Shown: in pieces, positions 1-8,750 of the stretch | Position numbering within the stretch: position 1 is the stretch's first letter | Layout of the letters: every line of letters begins with the position of its first letter | Assembly (NCBI GenBank): GCA_038040385.1 | Contig: JBBPII010000001.1 | Coordinates: forward strand, 62,001 to 126,000 | Direction of reading: 5' to 3' | DNA length: 64,000 nt | Source: Gilichinskyi gelida | GTDB lineage: Bacteria > Acidobacteriota > Thermoanaerobaculia > Gp7-AA8 | Notes under the pieces: model-generated | Told to the model about the DNA's origin: nothing | The model's database searches: none | Seen by the model: the letters and a program-made list of their open reading frames with translations, nothing else | Position numbers and translations under genes: made by a program

Positions 1-2
1 AG

Positions 3-404
3 GAGCGCCTGGGTGACGGCCTGAATCCGCACGAGATCGCCATCTTCGTCCGTTCCGAAAACGAGCTGCCGAGAGCTGAGGCCGCAGCGAAAAGCGCCAG
101 CGTTGCCATCCTACGCATGGACGACAGGATGGAGACCCGACACGATCAGTTGTCCATCGCAACGATGCATCTCGCGAAGGGCCTGGAGTTCCGAGCCGTG
201 GCCGTGATGGCCTGCGACGACGAAGTAATTCCGCTCCAGGAGCGCATCGAGGCCGTATCCGACGAGTCCGACCTCGAAGACGTTTATCAAACGGAGAGGC
301 ACTTGCTCTATGTCGCATGCACCAGGGCGCGTGACCATCTTCTGGTGACGGGAGTGCAGCCTGGTTCAGAGTTCCTGGCCGATCTCGGGAGTAGGCAGGG
401 ATGA
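3..404 (+). CDS. UvrD/Rep-like helicase, C-terminal end (partial)
   Basis: The reading frame is open from the left window edge and encodes about 133 residues, so the gene begins outside. The visible part carries the C-terminal signatures of superfamily I UvrD/Rep/PcrA helicases. 'SIATMHLAKGLEFRAVAV' matches motif V (usually T-x-H-x-x-K-G-L-E-F), and 'ERHLLYVACTRARDHLLVTG' matches motif VI, whose arginine contacts ATP. The family unwinds DNA in an ATP-dependent manner during repair or in nuclease-helicase systems. Which subfamily this is cannot be decided from the tail alone. The following 90 bp show no gene. Confidence 0.8.
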   Translation, partial: ERLGDGLNPHEIAIFVRSENELPRAEAAAKSASVAILRMDDRMETRHDQLSIATMHLAKGLEFRAVAVMACDDEVIPLQERIEAVSDESDLEDVYQTERHLLYVACTRARDHLLVTGVQPGSEFLADLGSRQG

Positions 405-497
405 TTGATCGAGGCGTAACGGATGAAAACCCTCGCGGGAGCGGTAAAGAAACTTGCTTGAGTCCATCGCGGCCCATCGCCTCGGTCACATCGATGA

Positions 498-1328
498 GAG
501 AGCCTGGGGTCAGGTCTCCAGTGGCCTCTACTGGTCATCGAGGACAACGCCGATCAGCGGACGGCGATCACCGCGCTGATCTCCGGCGAGGGCGATGTGG
601 AGATCAGCGCGGTGGCCAGCGGGAAGGAGGCGCTGGAAACGCTGCGCCAGCGACGCTTCGACTGCATCGTGCTCGATCTCGGCCTCCCCGACATGAACGG
701 GTTCGAGTTCATCAATCGCCTCAAGAACGAGCTGCACATCGAGGACATCCCCATCATCGTCTACACCGGCCGGGAGCTGACCAAGAAGGAGGAGACGGAG
801 CTCAAGCGGATGGCCGAGGCCATCATCATCAAGGACGTGCACTCGCCCGACCGCCTGCTGGACGAGACCGCGCTGTTCCTGCACCGCGTGGAGTCGAAAC
901 TCCCCGAGCACAAGCGGCAGATCCTGGAGCAGCTCCACGAGTCCGACCCCGTGCTGGCGGGCAAGAAGGCGCTGATCGTCGACGACGACATGCGCAACAT
1001 CTATGCGCTGACCTCGCTGCTCGAGCGGCACAAGATGGAAGTGCTGTACGCCGAGAGCGGCGCGGAGGGCATCGACGTCCTCCGCCGCAGCCCCGACGTC
1101 GACGTGGTGCTGATGGACGTGATGATGCCGGAGATGGACGGCTACGAGGCCATGCGCCGCATCCGCGGCATGGACGAATACAAGAGCCTCCCGATGATCG
1201 CCCTGACCGCCAAGGCCATGAAGGGCGATCGCGAGAAGTGCATGGAAGCGGGCGCCAGCGACTACATCACCAAGCCGATCGACGCGCAGCAGCTCGTGTC
1301 GCTGCTCAGGGTGTGGCTGTATCGATGA
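498..1328 (+). pseudogene. Tandem receiver (REC-REC) fragment of a hybrid histidine kinase
   Basis: Two response-regulator receiver domains lie in tandem. REC1 begins abruptly at 'LLVIEDNADQRT' (about 528) with acceptor region 'CIVLDLGLPDMNG'. REC2 begins at 'ALIVDDDMRNIYAL' with 'VVLMDVMMPEMDG' and the conserved lysine in 'YITKPIDAQQL'. This arrangement is typical of the C terminus of large hybrid kinases encoded upstream of cheR, cheB and a REC-kinase gene, which is what follows here beyond an insertion. There is no kinase core upstream: a TGA in this frame lies at 495-497 and homology to REC starts right at the domain edge. A GTG at 597 would delete the REC1 aspartate pair, so a functional start is doubtful. 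I infer a 5'-deleted remnant. A stand-alone double-REC protein is the alternative. Confidence 0.65.
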
Positions 1329-1447
1329 CCCTCACCCGGCCCTTCGCTTCGCTCAGGGCCACCCTCTCCCGCTCACGCGGGAGAGGGGCTTTGTAGTTCC
1401 CCTCTCCCGCGTGCGGGAGAGGGTGCCGCGAAGCGGCGGGTGAGGGT
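1328..1447. repeat. Palindromic intergenic repeat, family A copy 1
   Basis: This copy starts with ACCCTCACCCGG and ends with its near complement GGGTGAGGGT. Inside are two hairpins built from CCTCTCCCGC / GCGGGAGAGG arms. It sits between the convergent REC fragment and phosphoesterase and could serve both as a bidirectional terminator. Related copies are at 14651-14757, 43581-43670 and 54947-55065. Confidence 0.85.
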
Positions 1448-1452
1448 CACCC

Positions 1453-2829
1453 CTACGACTTTTTCTTCATCCAATCCGCGTACCGCTTCTTCGCCCATTT
1501 CATGGCGTCCTTGCCGTGCGCGAACTTCGGGGTCTCCTGCGGATTCACGTGGCCCTTGGTGTCCGGCACGGGGAGCCGGGCCACCGAGTCCGCGTAGACC
1601 TGCGCCAGGTGGTGGGCGCCGGCCGCCGCGGGCGCCGCGCCCTTGCTCTGCGGCGCCTTGACCTTGGCCAGCGGGTCGTCGGTGCGCGCTTTAGCCAGCG
1701 TGAGCACGGCGCCGAAGTCTGGCGCCGCGGCGTCGCGCGCCGTCAGCGGCTTCACGCCGAAGCGCTTCTCCACCGTGGCCAGGATCGAGGTGTGGTCGAA
1801 CGGCACCGCGCCGGTGGGGCGAAGCACGGTTCCGGCTGCGATCCACGGCGAGACGAAGACGGCCGGCACGCGCACGCCGAAGCGGTGGAAGTCGAAGCCG
1901 AACTCCCCGACGGAGTTGTCGGGCGGCGTGGCGTTCGACGGCGGCGCGACGTGGTCGTAGCAGCCGCCGTGCTCGTCGTAGGTGATCACCAGCAGCGTCG
2001 TCTCCCACACCGGTGAGCCGTAGAGAGTGCGGTAGACCTGCAGCAGGTACTGCTCGCCGACGGAGACGTCGTCGTTCGGATGCTGGCTGTTTCCCTGCGA
2101 CGACCACATCGGCTCCATGAAGACGTAGTTCGGCAGCTTCCCGCTCTTCACCGCGGCGGCGAAGTCGGAGTAGAGGCCGAAGTTCGCGTTCGGCGCGTTG
2201 GCCAGATCCGAGAGATCGGCGCGCGTGAGGGGCTGCGCGTCGTAGCCGTAGATCGCCCACGTCGCCTTGGCCTTGGTCAGCGCGGGATAGATGCTCGGCG
2301 CGGTGTACGACTTGGTGTCGTCGTCGAGATGTCCCTGCGAGGTCGCCATCTGCACGAAGGCGCGGTTCGGTAGCGTCTCGGTCGGCGCGGAGGCGAACCA
2401 GCGGTCGCTGACCGCGTAGCCGCTGGCCAGCGTCGAGAGCACCGGCAGCAGCTCCGGCGTGTACATCTTCATGATGTTGGCCGCCGTGGTGCCGGGAAGG
2501 ATCTGCTTGGCCCAGCTCGGGTCCTTCTGCTGCCAGCCGAGGGTGTAGTCGAAGTTGGTGACGAAACCGCCGTTGGTGGGTTGTGCCCCCGCCTTCGGCT
2601 GCGTGGTGCCGAAGAGCTGCGCGTTCGTGTTCATGAACCCTTCGCCCGGATCGCTCCCCGGCGTGAAGTAGGGATGGGGGTCGGCGGCGGCGATGGGGGA
2701 GACCGGTATCGTCTTCCCTTTGCCGTCGCTGTTCGACTCCTTGCCGGTCAGCCACGGTCGCCGCGCCGGGTGCGTTTGTTGGCCCAGCCTCCTGCTGCCT
2801 TGGTTTATTTCAAGGCCACGCGACGCCAA
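1453..2829 (-). pseudogene. Phosphoesterase (phospholipase C family), C-terminal part of a split gene
   Basis: From the leucine encoded at 2749-2751 down to the stop, the protein matches the alkaline-phosphatase-fold phosphoesterase/phospholipase C family (PF04185). It has 'LTGKESNSDGKG', 'YFTPGSDPGEGF', the metal-site segment 'LLVITYDEHGGCYDHVAPP' and 'VPAVFVSPWIAAGTV'. The first ~26 codons (2752-2829) are unrelated. The family's N-terminal metal-binding block (ENRSFDHMLG) is missing here but is encoded at 4228-4518 on the same strand, and the two halves abut exactly when 2752-4374 is removed. The gene is therefore interrupted. The C-terminal piece lacks catalytic residues and is probably inactive. 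Confidence 0.75.
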
Positions 2830-4374
2830 ACGGAAGTTCGAGACTCCGCCCGTCTCGGCCCCGGCTGTTTTCGAGTCCGCTGAATCTCAGACTTACTTCG
2901 GGGCGACTGACAGGGTTCGAACTCTGTGCATTCAACCTTCACGGTTGGTTCTCTCCTCCCCCAAGCTGCCGCCGACGCTCGATAACATCGTTTCTTGCTT
3001 ACAAGGACTGACTGCCGATTTTCACCGGCAATTCCTCGAGGCCGCGCAGCGCAAGGCTCTTGCGCCAGCGAAGCGAGTCCGGCGGCACGGCCAGATGCAG
3101 GCCTGGAAAACGGCGAAACAAAGTGGTCAGGGCGATCTCGCCCTCCAGTCGGGCCAGCGCTGCACCGAGGCAGAAGTGAGATCCCATTCCAAACGCAACG
3201 TGCCTATTGGGTTCGCGGGCAATGTCGAGTGTTTCGGGATCGGGGAACTGCGACTCATCGTGGTTTGCCGATCCCAGACTCACGCCGACAAGTTCGCCGC
3301 GCGGAATCGTGACAGACCCGATCGTGACGTCCTCGAGCGTGATTCGCGGCGTTGCAAACTCCACGGGGCTGGCATATCGCAGAATCTCGTCGATTGCAGA
3401 TGCACGAAGTTCCGGGGTCTCCTGCATCCGCATCCTCTGCCCGGGATACTGCATCAGGGTCAGCGCTCCGCTGGCGATCAGATGGACGGTCGTCTCATGC
3501 CCAGCGAGCAGCAGAAGGACGACCATACTCACGATCTCGTCTTCCGTGAGCCGGTCTCCCGACTCCTCGGCACGAACCAGCGCGGTCATCAAATCGTCCT
3601 GCGGCGACGCGCGACGCAGGGTGACCAGTCCGCGAATATAGCGGGACAGTCTCGTAAGTGAGGGAAGGGCGCGCAGGAAATCGACAACCGAGGCGGAGGC
3701 GCTGGCCGCAGCGACTTTCTTCGTCCATGGCCCGAATCGACGGCGATCCTTGAGCGGAACACCCAGCAGGTCCGAGATGATCGTCAGTGGGACAGGCAAT
3801 GCGTAGGCCTCGATGAGCTCGATCGTCTCACCATCGCCAGCGCGATCGAGGAGGTCATCGCAGATGCCCTGGATGCGCGCGCGCAGCCCTTCGATCAGAC
3901 GGGGCGTGAACGCTTTCTGCACGAGTGATCGCAATCTGGTGTGATCGGGAGGATCGATGGACAGGAGATGGCGGAACATCGCCCGCATCGAAGGAGGGAT
4001 CCAGGGATACGCTCGGATGTAGTCCTTGGAAAACCTCGGGTCCTTGAGAATCGTCACGACGTCGTCATAGCGCGTAACGATCCAGATTGCCGGGAGCCAG
4101 AAGGCGACGTTGGTGCGATAGACCGGAGCTTCGGTCCGCAATCGCGCGTAAACCGGATACGGATTCGCTTTGAACCGAGGACTGTCAAGTCGAGGATGCT
4201 CGTTCTTCGGCACTGTCGACGATCATGCTAGGTCATTCCAGCGGTCGGGTGAAACGTCGCCACGATGGGGAGCCGGCAAGCCACATCGTCGCGCTGCGCT
4301 TCCGGCAGGTCGCACTCAAACTGCGCGGGTGAATTACCGGCAAGCACAGCGGTTCGATACTCCGCCAGTACTCC
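2752..4374 (-). other. 1.6-kb segment inserted in a phosphoesterase gene, carrying a P450
   Basis: Homology of the phosphoesterase N-terminal half ends at '...GQLFDGL' (leucine codon 4375-4377). That of the C-terminal half begins at 'LTGKESN' (leucine codon 2749-2751). The intervening 1,623 bp contain the P450 gene in the same orientation plus about 250 bp without a recognisable gene (2752-2998). I see no transposase, long terminal inverted repeats or target duplication beyond the shared CTG/leucine. The entry mechanism is unknown. Confidence 0.6.
2999..4213 (-). CDS. Cytochrome P450
   Basis: A complete 404-residue soluble bacterial P450, a haem-thiolate monooxygenase normally fed electrons by a ferredoxin and ferredoxin reductase (neither is nearby). 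Key motifs are the I-helix oxygen-activation motif AGHETT (residues 237-242), the K-helix ExxR as EILR (276-279), and the haem-binding loop FGMGSHFCLG with the ligand Cys348. Length and the N-terminal 'NPYPVYARLRTEAPVYR' fit the CYP107-like class I group. The substrate cannot be predicted. It lies inside a split phosphoesterase gene, so it was probably acquired as a unit. No redox partner or biosynthetic genes accompany it. Confidence 0.92.
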   Translation of the reverse strand: MPKNEHPRLDSPRFKANPYPVYARLRTEAPVYRTNVAFWLPAIWIVTRYDDVVTILKDPRFSKDYIRAYPWIPPSMRAMFRHLLSIDPPDHTRLRSLVQKAFTPRLIEGLRARIQGICDDLLDRAGDGETIELIEAYALPVPLTIISDLLGVPLKDRRRFGPWTKKVAAASASASVVDFLRALPSLTRLSRYIRGLVTLRRASPQDDLMTALVRAEESGDRLTEDEIVSMVVLLLLAGHETTVHLIASGALTLMQYPGQRMRMQETPELRASAIDEILRYASPVEFATPRITLEDVTIGSVTIPRGELVGVSLGSANHDESQFPDPETLDIAREPNRHVAFGMGSHFCLGAALARLEGEIALTTLFRRFPGLHLAVPPDSLRWRKSLALRGLEELPVKIGSQSL

Positions 4375-4518
4375 CAGGCCGTCGAAGAGCTGGCCGGCGG
4401 GCGAGCGGTTGCCGTGGGCGGCGTAGAGATAGCCGAGCATGTGGTCGAAAGAGCGGTTTTCGAGCATGACGACGACGATCGAGTCGATCGCGGCAAGGCC
4501 GGACCGTTTGGTAGCCAT
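4228..4518 (-). pseudogene. Phosphoesterase, N-terminal part of a split gene
   Basis: The first ~47 residues, 'IDSIVVVMLENRSFDHMLGYL' through '...GQLFDGL', are the N terminus of a PF04185 phosphoesterase; the ENRSFD block normally holds metal ligands and the nucleophile region. After the leucine at 4375-4377 the frame runs into unrelated sequence and stops. The rest of the protein is encoded at 1453-2751. The start ATG at 4516-4518 faces divergently toward cheR, so 4519-4598 must hold both promoters. A stable functional product from this fragment is unlikely. Confidence 0.75.
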
Positions 4519-4598
4519 GGCGGCATCCCTTCTGTTTTTGCGGAAGTCCGCCCTGAAGATACTCTAGATGGGTGCGCCATTTGCTCTGATTCAGGTCA

Positions 4599-5462
4599 AT
4601 GTCCGCCTCGAACGCCCCCGGCCTCGCGCCCGACGACTCCGGCAAACAAGACCTGGAGTGGGTGGAGATCAAACTGCTGACCGAGGGGATCTTCCGCCAC
4701 TACGGGTTCGACTTCCGTGACTATTCGATGCCGTCGCTCAAGCGGCGGGTCTGGAAGCGCGTCTACGCCGAAGGGTTGAGCACCGTCTCCGGCCTGCAGG
4801 AGAAGATCCTCCACGATCCGGCGTGCATGGAGCGGCTGCTGCTCGATCTCTCCATCAACACCACAGCCATGTTCCGCGACCCGACCTTCTACCTGACGTT
4901 CCGGCGGAAGATCGTGCCGATGCTGCGGACCTATCCCTTCGTTCGCATTTGGCACGCCGGCTGTTCGACCGGCGAAGAGGTCTATTCGATGGCCATGCTC
5001 CTGCACGAGGAGAAACTGCTCGATCGCTGCCGCATTTACGCCACCGACATCAACGAAGCGGTGTTGCAGCGCGCCAAGGACGGCATCTTCCCGCTCAACA
5101 CCATGCAGGAGAACACCTCGAACTACATCGCCGCAGGCGGTACCGGCACCTTTTCCCAGTACTACACCGCGCGCTACGACTACGCCATCTTCCGACCTGC
5201 GTTGCGCGAGAACGTCGTCTTCGCCCAGCACAACCTGGTCACCGACTCCTCATTCAACGTTTTCAACGTCATCTTCTGCCGCAACGTGCTGATCTACTTC
5301 AACAACGCGTTGCAGGACCGCGTGCAGAGCCTCTTCCTGGACAGCATGGAGATGTTCGGCATCCTCGGCCTGGGCAAGAAGGAGACGATTCGCTACTCCG
5401 CCGTCACCGATCACTATGAGGAGATCGATGCGGAGGAGAGGTTGTACAGGAGGGTGCGATGA
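4599..5462 (+). CDS. cheR: CheR-type protein-glutamate O-methyltransferase
   Basis: A 287-residue SAM-dependent methyltransferase that methylates receptor glutamates in chemosensory arrays. It has the helical N-terminal CheR domain ('GFDFRDYSMPSLKRRVWKR', residues 36-54), the SAM-binding loop 'AGCSTGEEVYS' (120-130), the acidic 'YATDINEAVLQRAK' that contacts the SAM ribose, and the motif 'FNVIFCRNVLIYF'. Its stop overlaps the cheB start (ATGA at 5459-5462), indicating translational coupling. The partner double-REC kinase remnant lies 3.3 kb upstream, separated by the phosphoesterase/P450 insertion. No MCP, CheA or CheW is in the window, so this may belong to an alternative signalling system rather than flagellar taxis. 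Confidence 0.93.
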   Translation: MSASNAPGLAPDDSGKQDLEWVEIKLLTEGIFRHYGFDFRDYSMPSLKRRVWKRVYAEGLSTVSGLQEKILHDPACMERLLLDLSINTTAMFRDPTFYLTFRRKIVPMLRTYPFVRIWHAGCSTGEEVYSMAMLLHEEKLLDRCRIYATDINEAVLQRAKDGIFPLNTMQENTSNYIAAGGTGTFSQYYTARYDYAIFRPALRENVVFAQHNLVTDSSFNVFNVIFCRNVLIYFNNALQDRVQSLFLDSMEMFGILGLGKKETIRYSAVTDHYEEIDAEERLYRRVR

Positions 5463-6118
5463 CGAAAGAGGTTGCGAGGTCTCGGGGTCGCGAGGTCTCG
5501 GGGCGGGACCGCGAGACCGCGAGACCGCGAGACTCCGCAACCACTTACGAACTGATCGTCATCGGCTGTTCCCTCGGTGGCATGCACGCCTTGCAAACGA
5601 TCATCGGCGCGCTGCCCAAAGACTTCTGCATTCCCATCGTCGTCGCGCAGCATCGCCACAAGAATTCCAATGACGGACTGCCGGCGTACTTCCGGCGCAA
5701 CACGCAATTCAGCGTCGTGGACGCCGAAGACAAGCAGTGGATCAAGCCGGGACACGTCTATCTGGCGCCGGCCGACTATCACCTGCTGGTCGAGCGCGGC
5801 GAGATGCATCTCTCCGTCGACGAGGCGGTGCGGCACTCGCGGCCGTCGATCGACGTCCTCTTCGAGTCGGCGGCCGACGCCTATGGCGCGCAGCTCATCG
5901 GCGTGGTACTGACCGGATCGAACGAGGACGGCGCGCTCGGCGCGAAGCGGATCAAGGAGCGCGGCGGTCTTGTGGTGGTGCAGGACCCGGCCACCGCCGA
6001 GGCGCCGGTGATGCCCGCCGCCGTCGCCGCCATGGTCGACGTGGATCGGATCTTGCCACTGGAATCCATTGCGTTATTTCTCGCCGACGTGTGCCCAGCG
6101 GCGGTGAGCGGCAAATGA
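5459..6118 (+). CDS. cheB: CheB-type protein-glutamate methylesterase (catalytic domain only)
   Basis: A 219-residue stand-alone CheB methylesterase without a receiver domain; it would remove methyl groups added by CheR. The catalytic triad is visible: Ser38 in 'IGCSLGG', His65 in 'VAQHRH' and Asp157 in 'TGSNEDGAL'. The gene overlaps cheR (ATGA) and the next kinase gene (ATGA at 6115-6118), forming a tight three-gene unit. The first ~29 residues (RSRGREVSGRDRETARPR) are encoded by a palindromic dispersed repeat, so the native start may have been nearer residue 29. Without an attached REC domain, activity may be controlled by the REC-bearing kinase encoded next. Confidence 0.92.
   Translation: MTKEVARSRGREVSGRDRETARPRDSATTYELIVIGCSLGGMHALQTIIGALPKDFCIPIVVAQHRHKNSNDGLPAYFRRNTQFSVVDAEDKQWIKPGHVYLAPADYHLLVERGEMHLSVDEAVRHSRPSIDVLFESAADAYGAQLIGVVLTGSNEDGALGAKRIKERGGLVVVQDPATAEAPVMPAAVAAMVDVDRILPLESIALFLADVCPAAVSGK
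5471..5543 (+). repeat. Palindromic repeat forming the CheB N-terminal extension
   Basis: Reiterated GAGGTCTCGGGG units on the left and ACCGCGAG units on the right, bracketed by GTTGCG and CGCAAC, give an inverted-repeat element that stays in frame inside cheB. Similar GACCTCGCAAC text occurs at 12248-12268. Confidence 0.6.
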
Positions 6119-7707
6119 GCTCAGCATCGGACGAACGGGTGAACATCCTGCTGGTCGACGACCAGCCGAACAATCTTCTGGCCCTGGAGTCGATCCTCGG
6201 CGAGATGGGCGAGAACCTCGTCCGCGCCGAGTCCGGTCGCGCCGCCCTGCGCGCTCTCCTGCAGGATGAATTCGCCGTCATCCTCCTCGACGTCCAGATG
6301 CCCGATCTCGACGGCTTCGAGACCGCCACCCTTATCCGCGAGCGCGACAAATCGCGCGACACCCCCATCATCTTCCTCACCGCCATCAACCAGAGCGAGA
6401 CGCACGTCTTCCGCGGCTACGAGCTCGGCGCCGTCGACTACATCTTCAAGCCGCTCAATTCCGACGTCCTCCGGGCCAAGGTCAGCGTCTTCGTCGAGCT
6501 GTTCCGCAAGCGCGAGGCGTTCAAGCGGCAGGCGCTGACCCTGGCGCGGCTGATCAAGCAGAACCAGCTCATCCTCGACGCGGCGGGGGAGGGGATCTTC
6601 GGCGTCGACCTCGACGGCGCGGCCACCTTCGTCAACCCCGCCGCGGCGCGCGCGATCGGCCGTCCGGCCGAGGAAGTCATTAGCCGCGAGGTCCATCCGC
6701 TGCTCCATCCGTCGTTTCCCGGCGTGGCCACCTGCGACGTGAAGCGCTGCCGGCTCAATCGCGTTCTGCACGGCGAGTTCATTCGCGGCGACGTCGAAGA
6801 ATCCTTCTTCCGCGAGGACGGCACCAGCTTTCCGGTCGAGTACGGCGCGTCGTCGATGCAGGACGAGGCGGGACGGCCGATCGGCGGAGTCATCCTCTTC
6901 CGCGACGTGACCGAGAAGCGCTCCGCGGCGCTGGCGGCGGAGAACGAGAGGCGCTATCGCGAGGCCGAGGCCCAGAATCGCGCCAAGGACAATTTCCTCG
7001 CCACCCTCTCGCACGAGCTGCGCACGCCGATGACCTCGATCCTCGGGTGGGTGCAGTTCCTCCGCTCCGGCGAGTACACGCTGGACGAATTGCAGGAAGC
7101 GTTGCACATGATCGAAACCAGCGCGCAATTGCAGAAGCGCCTGATCGACGACATGCTCGACGTCTCCCGCATCATCCTCGGCAAGTTCCAGGTCGATCTG
7201 CGGCCGACGCATCTGGCCGAGGTCGTGGAGGCCGCCGTCACCACCGCCCGTCCCGACGCCGCCGAGCGCGGCGTGCGCCTCACCTCGGCCGTGGAGACGG
7301 CGAAAGGCGATCTGGTCGACGCCGACGCCGCGCGGATGCAGCAGGTGATCGGCAACATCCTCTCCAATGCCATCAAGTTCACGCCGGCCGGCAAGCAGGT
7401 CGATCTCCGTCTGGAGCGCGTCGACCATGAGGTGCGCATCAGCGTCAAAGACGAAGGGGAGGGAATCGACCCGACATTCCTCCCATTTGTCTTCGACCGC
7501 CTGCGCCAGGCCGACGCCTCCGCCAAACGGAGCGGCCTGGGCCTCGGCCTGGCCATTGCCCGCCACATCGTCGAGCTGCACCACGGCGTAATCAATGCCG
7601 AGAGCGAAGGCCTCGGCAAAGGAGCGCGCTTTACAGTGACGCTGCCGCTCACCGAGCAGGCGCGCGCGCTGGAGCCGGCGCAGCGGGCGGGTGTGGCGGG
7701 GGGATAA
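6115..7707 (+). CDS. REC-PAS hybrid sensor histidine kinase
   Basis: A 530-residue soluble kinase. The N-terminal receiver domain (residues ~9-125) has the acidic pair in 'LLVDDQ', phospho-acceptor Asp59 in 'LLDVQMPD' and 'YIFKPL'. A PAS domain follows (~145-265, 'ILDAAGEGIFGVDLDG'), then HisKA with His300 in 'LSHELRTP' and the HATPase domain with N box 'NILSNAIKFTPAGKQ', 'DEGEGID' and 'GLGLGLAIA'. No membrane segment is seen. The start is set at ATG 6115, which overlaps the cheB stop. The architecture and position match the terminal kinase of CheR-CheB-REC-HK clusters; input probably comes through the REC domain from an upstream hybrid kinase, whose remnant is at 498-1328. Confidence 0.92.
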   Translation: MSSASDERVNILLVDDQPNNLLALESILGEMGENLVRAESGRAALRALLQDEFAVILLDVQMPDLDGFETATLIRERDKSRDTPIIFLTAINQSETHVFRGYELGAVDYIFKPLNSDVLRAKVSVFVELFRKREAFKRQALTLARLIKQNQLILDAAGEGIFGVDLDGAATFVNPAAARAIGRPAEEVISREVHPLLHPSFPGVATCDVKRCRLNRVLHGEFIRGDVEESFFREDGTSFPVEYGASSMQDEAGRPIGGVILFRDVTEKRSAALAAENERRYREAEAQNRAKDNFLATLSHELRTPMTSILGWVQFLRSGEYTLDELQEALHMIETSAQLQKRLIDDMLDVSRIILGKFQVDLRPTHLAEVVEAAVTTARPDAAERGVRLTSAVETAKGDLVDADAARMQQVIGNILSNAIKFTPAGKQVDLRLERVDHEVRISVKDEGEGIDPTFLPFVFDRLRQADASAKRSGLGLGLAIARHIVELHHGVINAESEGLGKGARFTVTLPLTEQARALEPAQRAGVAGG

Positions 7708-7733
7708 TTCCGTTTTCCATCACTCCCTTAATA

Positions 7734-8210
7734 GTGCGGAAGGAACTGATCGTAATCGGTCCGGCGGACGTGTGGCGCTCCATCGTCCGGAGCGTCGACG
7801 TCAATTGCCGCGTCGTCGCCTTCAGCACCCTCGAAGAGCTCGACCGCTGGCGGCAGAACCAGGGCCTCGAGGATCCCAGCATCTATCCCGATCTGGTCGT
7901 CGCCCTCATCGAAGCAGGCTGCCGTCTCAGGTCGCTGCCGCGCAGGCTCCGCAGCCTGATCGAGTCCGTCGGGCAGCAGACGTACGTTCCGCGCCTGCGC
8001 GAGCTCGAGGACCGCTGGCCTTCGCGCAGCTCGTTCTACCGCGTCTGGCACCAGCAGATCGAGCCGGGGCCGGCGACTTTCCTGCGCAGAGTGCGCTCGC
8101 TGCACGCGCGGCGCCTGATGGCGAACGGGCGGACGAAGAAAGAGGCCGCCCTGTTGGCCGGCTACAGCTCCGTCGACCAGATGCGGCGCAACATCAACAC
8201 GGAGTCGTAG
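7734..8210 (+). CDS. AraC-like HTH protein
   Basis: A 158-residue protein starting at a GTG. The C-terminal part, 'LEDRWPSRSSFYRVWHQQIEPGPATFLRRVRSLHARRLMANGRTKKEAALLAGYSS', follows the AraC/XylS layout of a recognition helix followed by R-x-x-x-A-x-x-L and a second HTH. It lacks the usual GF.D.S.F.R..K core. The N-terminal part ('LIVIGPADVWRSIVRSV...') is unrecognised. It lies 26 bp after the kinase stop on the same strand, so it could be an output regulator of that kinase. DNA binding is inferred. Confidence 0.55.
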   Translation: MRKELIVIGPADVWRSIVRSVDVNCRVVAFSTLEELDRWRQNQGLEDPSIYPDLVVALIEAGCRLRSLPRRLRSLIESVGQQTYVPRLRELEDRWPSRSSFYRVWHQQIEPGPATFLRRVRSLHARRLMANGRTKKEAALLAGYSSVDQMRRNINTES

Positions 8211-8222
8211 CACCGCTATCAT

Positions 8223-8750
8223 GTGCCCGTGCACCCCGACACGGAGCAGCGCGTCTTCGCCATCAGCCGGCCCGCGCCCGTTCTGATGAAGTACTACGTC
8301 ATCCTGTCATTCGCCGCCGGCCCGTTTTTCTTCATCCCGCTGATCCCCCTCTACTTCCGCTACCACACTTTGAAATACGAGTTTGATCAGGAGGGGATCT
8401 CGATGAGCTGGGGGATCCTCTTCCGGCGGCAGGTCTCGTTGACGTACGCGCGGATCCAGGACATCCACCTGACGAGCAACTTCGTCGAGCGCTGGCTGGG
8501 CCTGGGGCGCGTGCAGATCCAGACGGCCAGCGCGAGCGCCGGCGCGGAGATGACCATCGAAGGCCTGCGTGAATTCGAGATGGTGCGCGACTATCTCTAC
8601 ACGCGGATGCGCGGCGTCAAGCCGGCCGCGCCTCCGGCTCAACCGGCGGCGGACGGCGCCGGCCTGGCGACCGCTCTCCTGGAAGTGGCCGGCGAGCTCA
8701 GGGCAGTGCGCCAAGCCATTGAACCGCTGCTCCAGAGACGCGAGCCATGA
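8223..8750 (+). CDS. Bacterial PH (bPH2) domain membrane protein
   Basis: A 175-residue protein read from GTG 8223. One hydrophobic hairpin (residues ~22-45, 'YYVILSFAAGPFFFIPLIPLYF') is followed by a bPH2 (YdbS-like) domain: 'LKYEFDQEGISMSWGILFRRQVSLTYARIQDIHLTSNFVERWLGLGRVQIQTAS'. An Ala/Pro-rich linker and a short C-terminal helix follow. The family is membrane-anchored and usually encoded in pairs; its biochemical role is poorly defined. The stop overlaps the next bPH2 gene (ATGA at 8747). Confidence 0.8.
   Translation: MPVHPDTEQRVFAISRPAPVLMKYYVILSFAAGPFFFIPLIPLYFRYHTLKYEFDQEGISMSWGILFRRQVSLTYARIQDIHLTSNFVERWLGLGRVQIQTASASAGAEMTIEGLREFEMVRDYLYTRMRGVKPAAPPAQPAADGAGLATALLEVAGELRAVRQAIEPLLQRREP

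Noticed and set aside
401..1396. 331-codon frame covering the REC-REC region
   Set aside because: It is the wrong frame of the receiver domains, giving Arg/Gly-rich low-complexity sequence.
2910..2927. tRNA T-arm-like sequence (ACAGGGTTCGAACTCTGT)
   Set aside because: Stem and loop sizes do not fit a T-arm (8-base loop or 6-bp stem), and no acceptor, D or anticodon stems are found on either strand.
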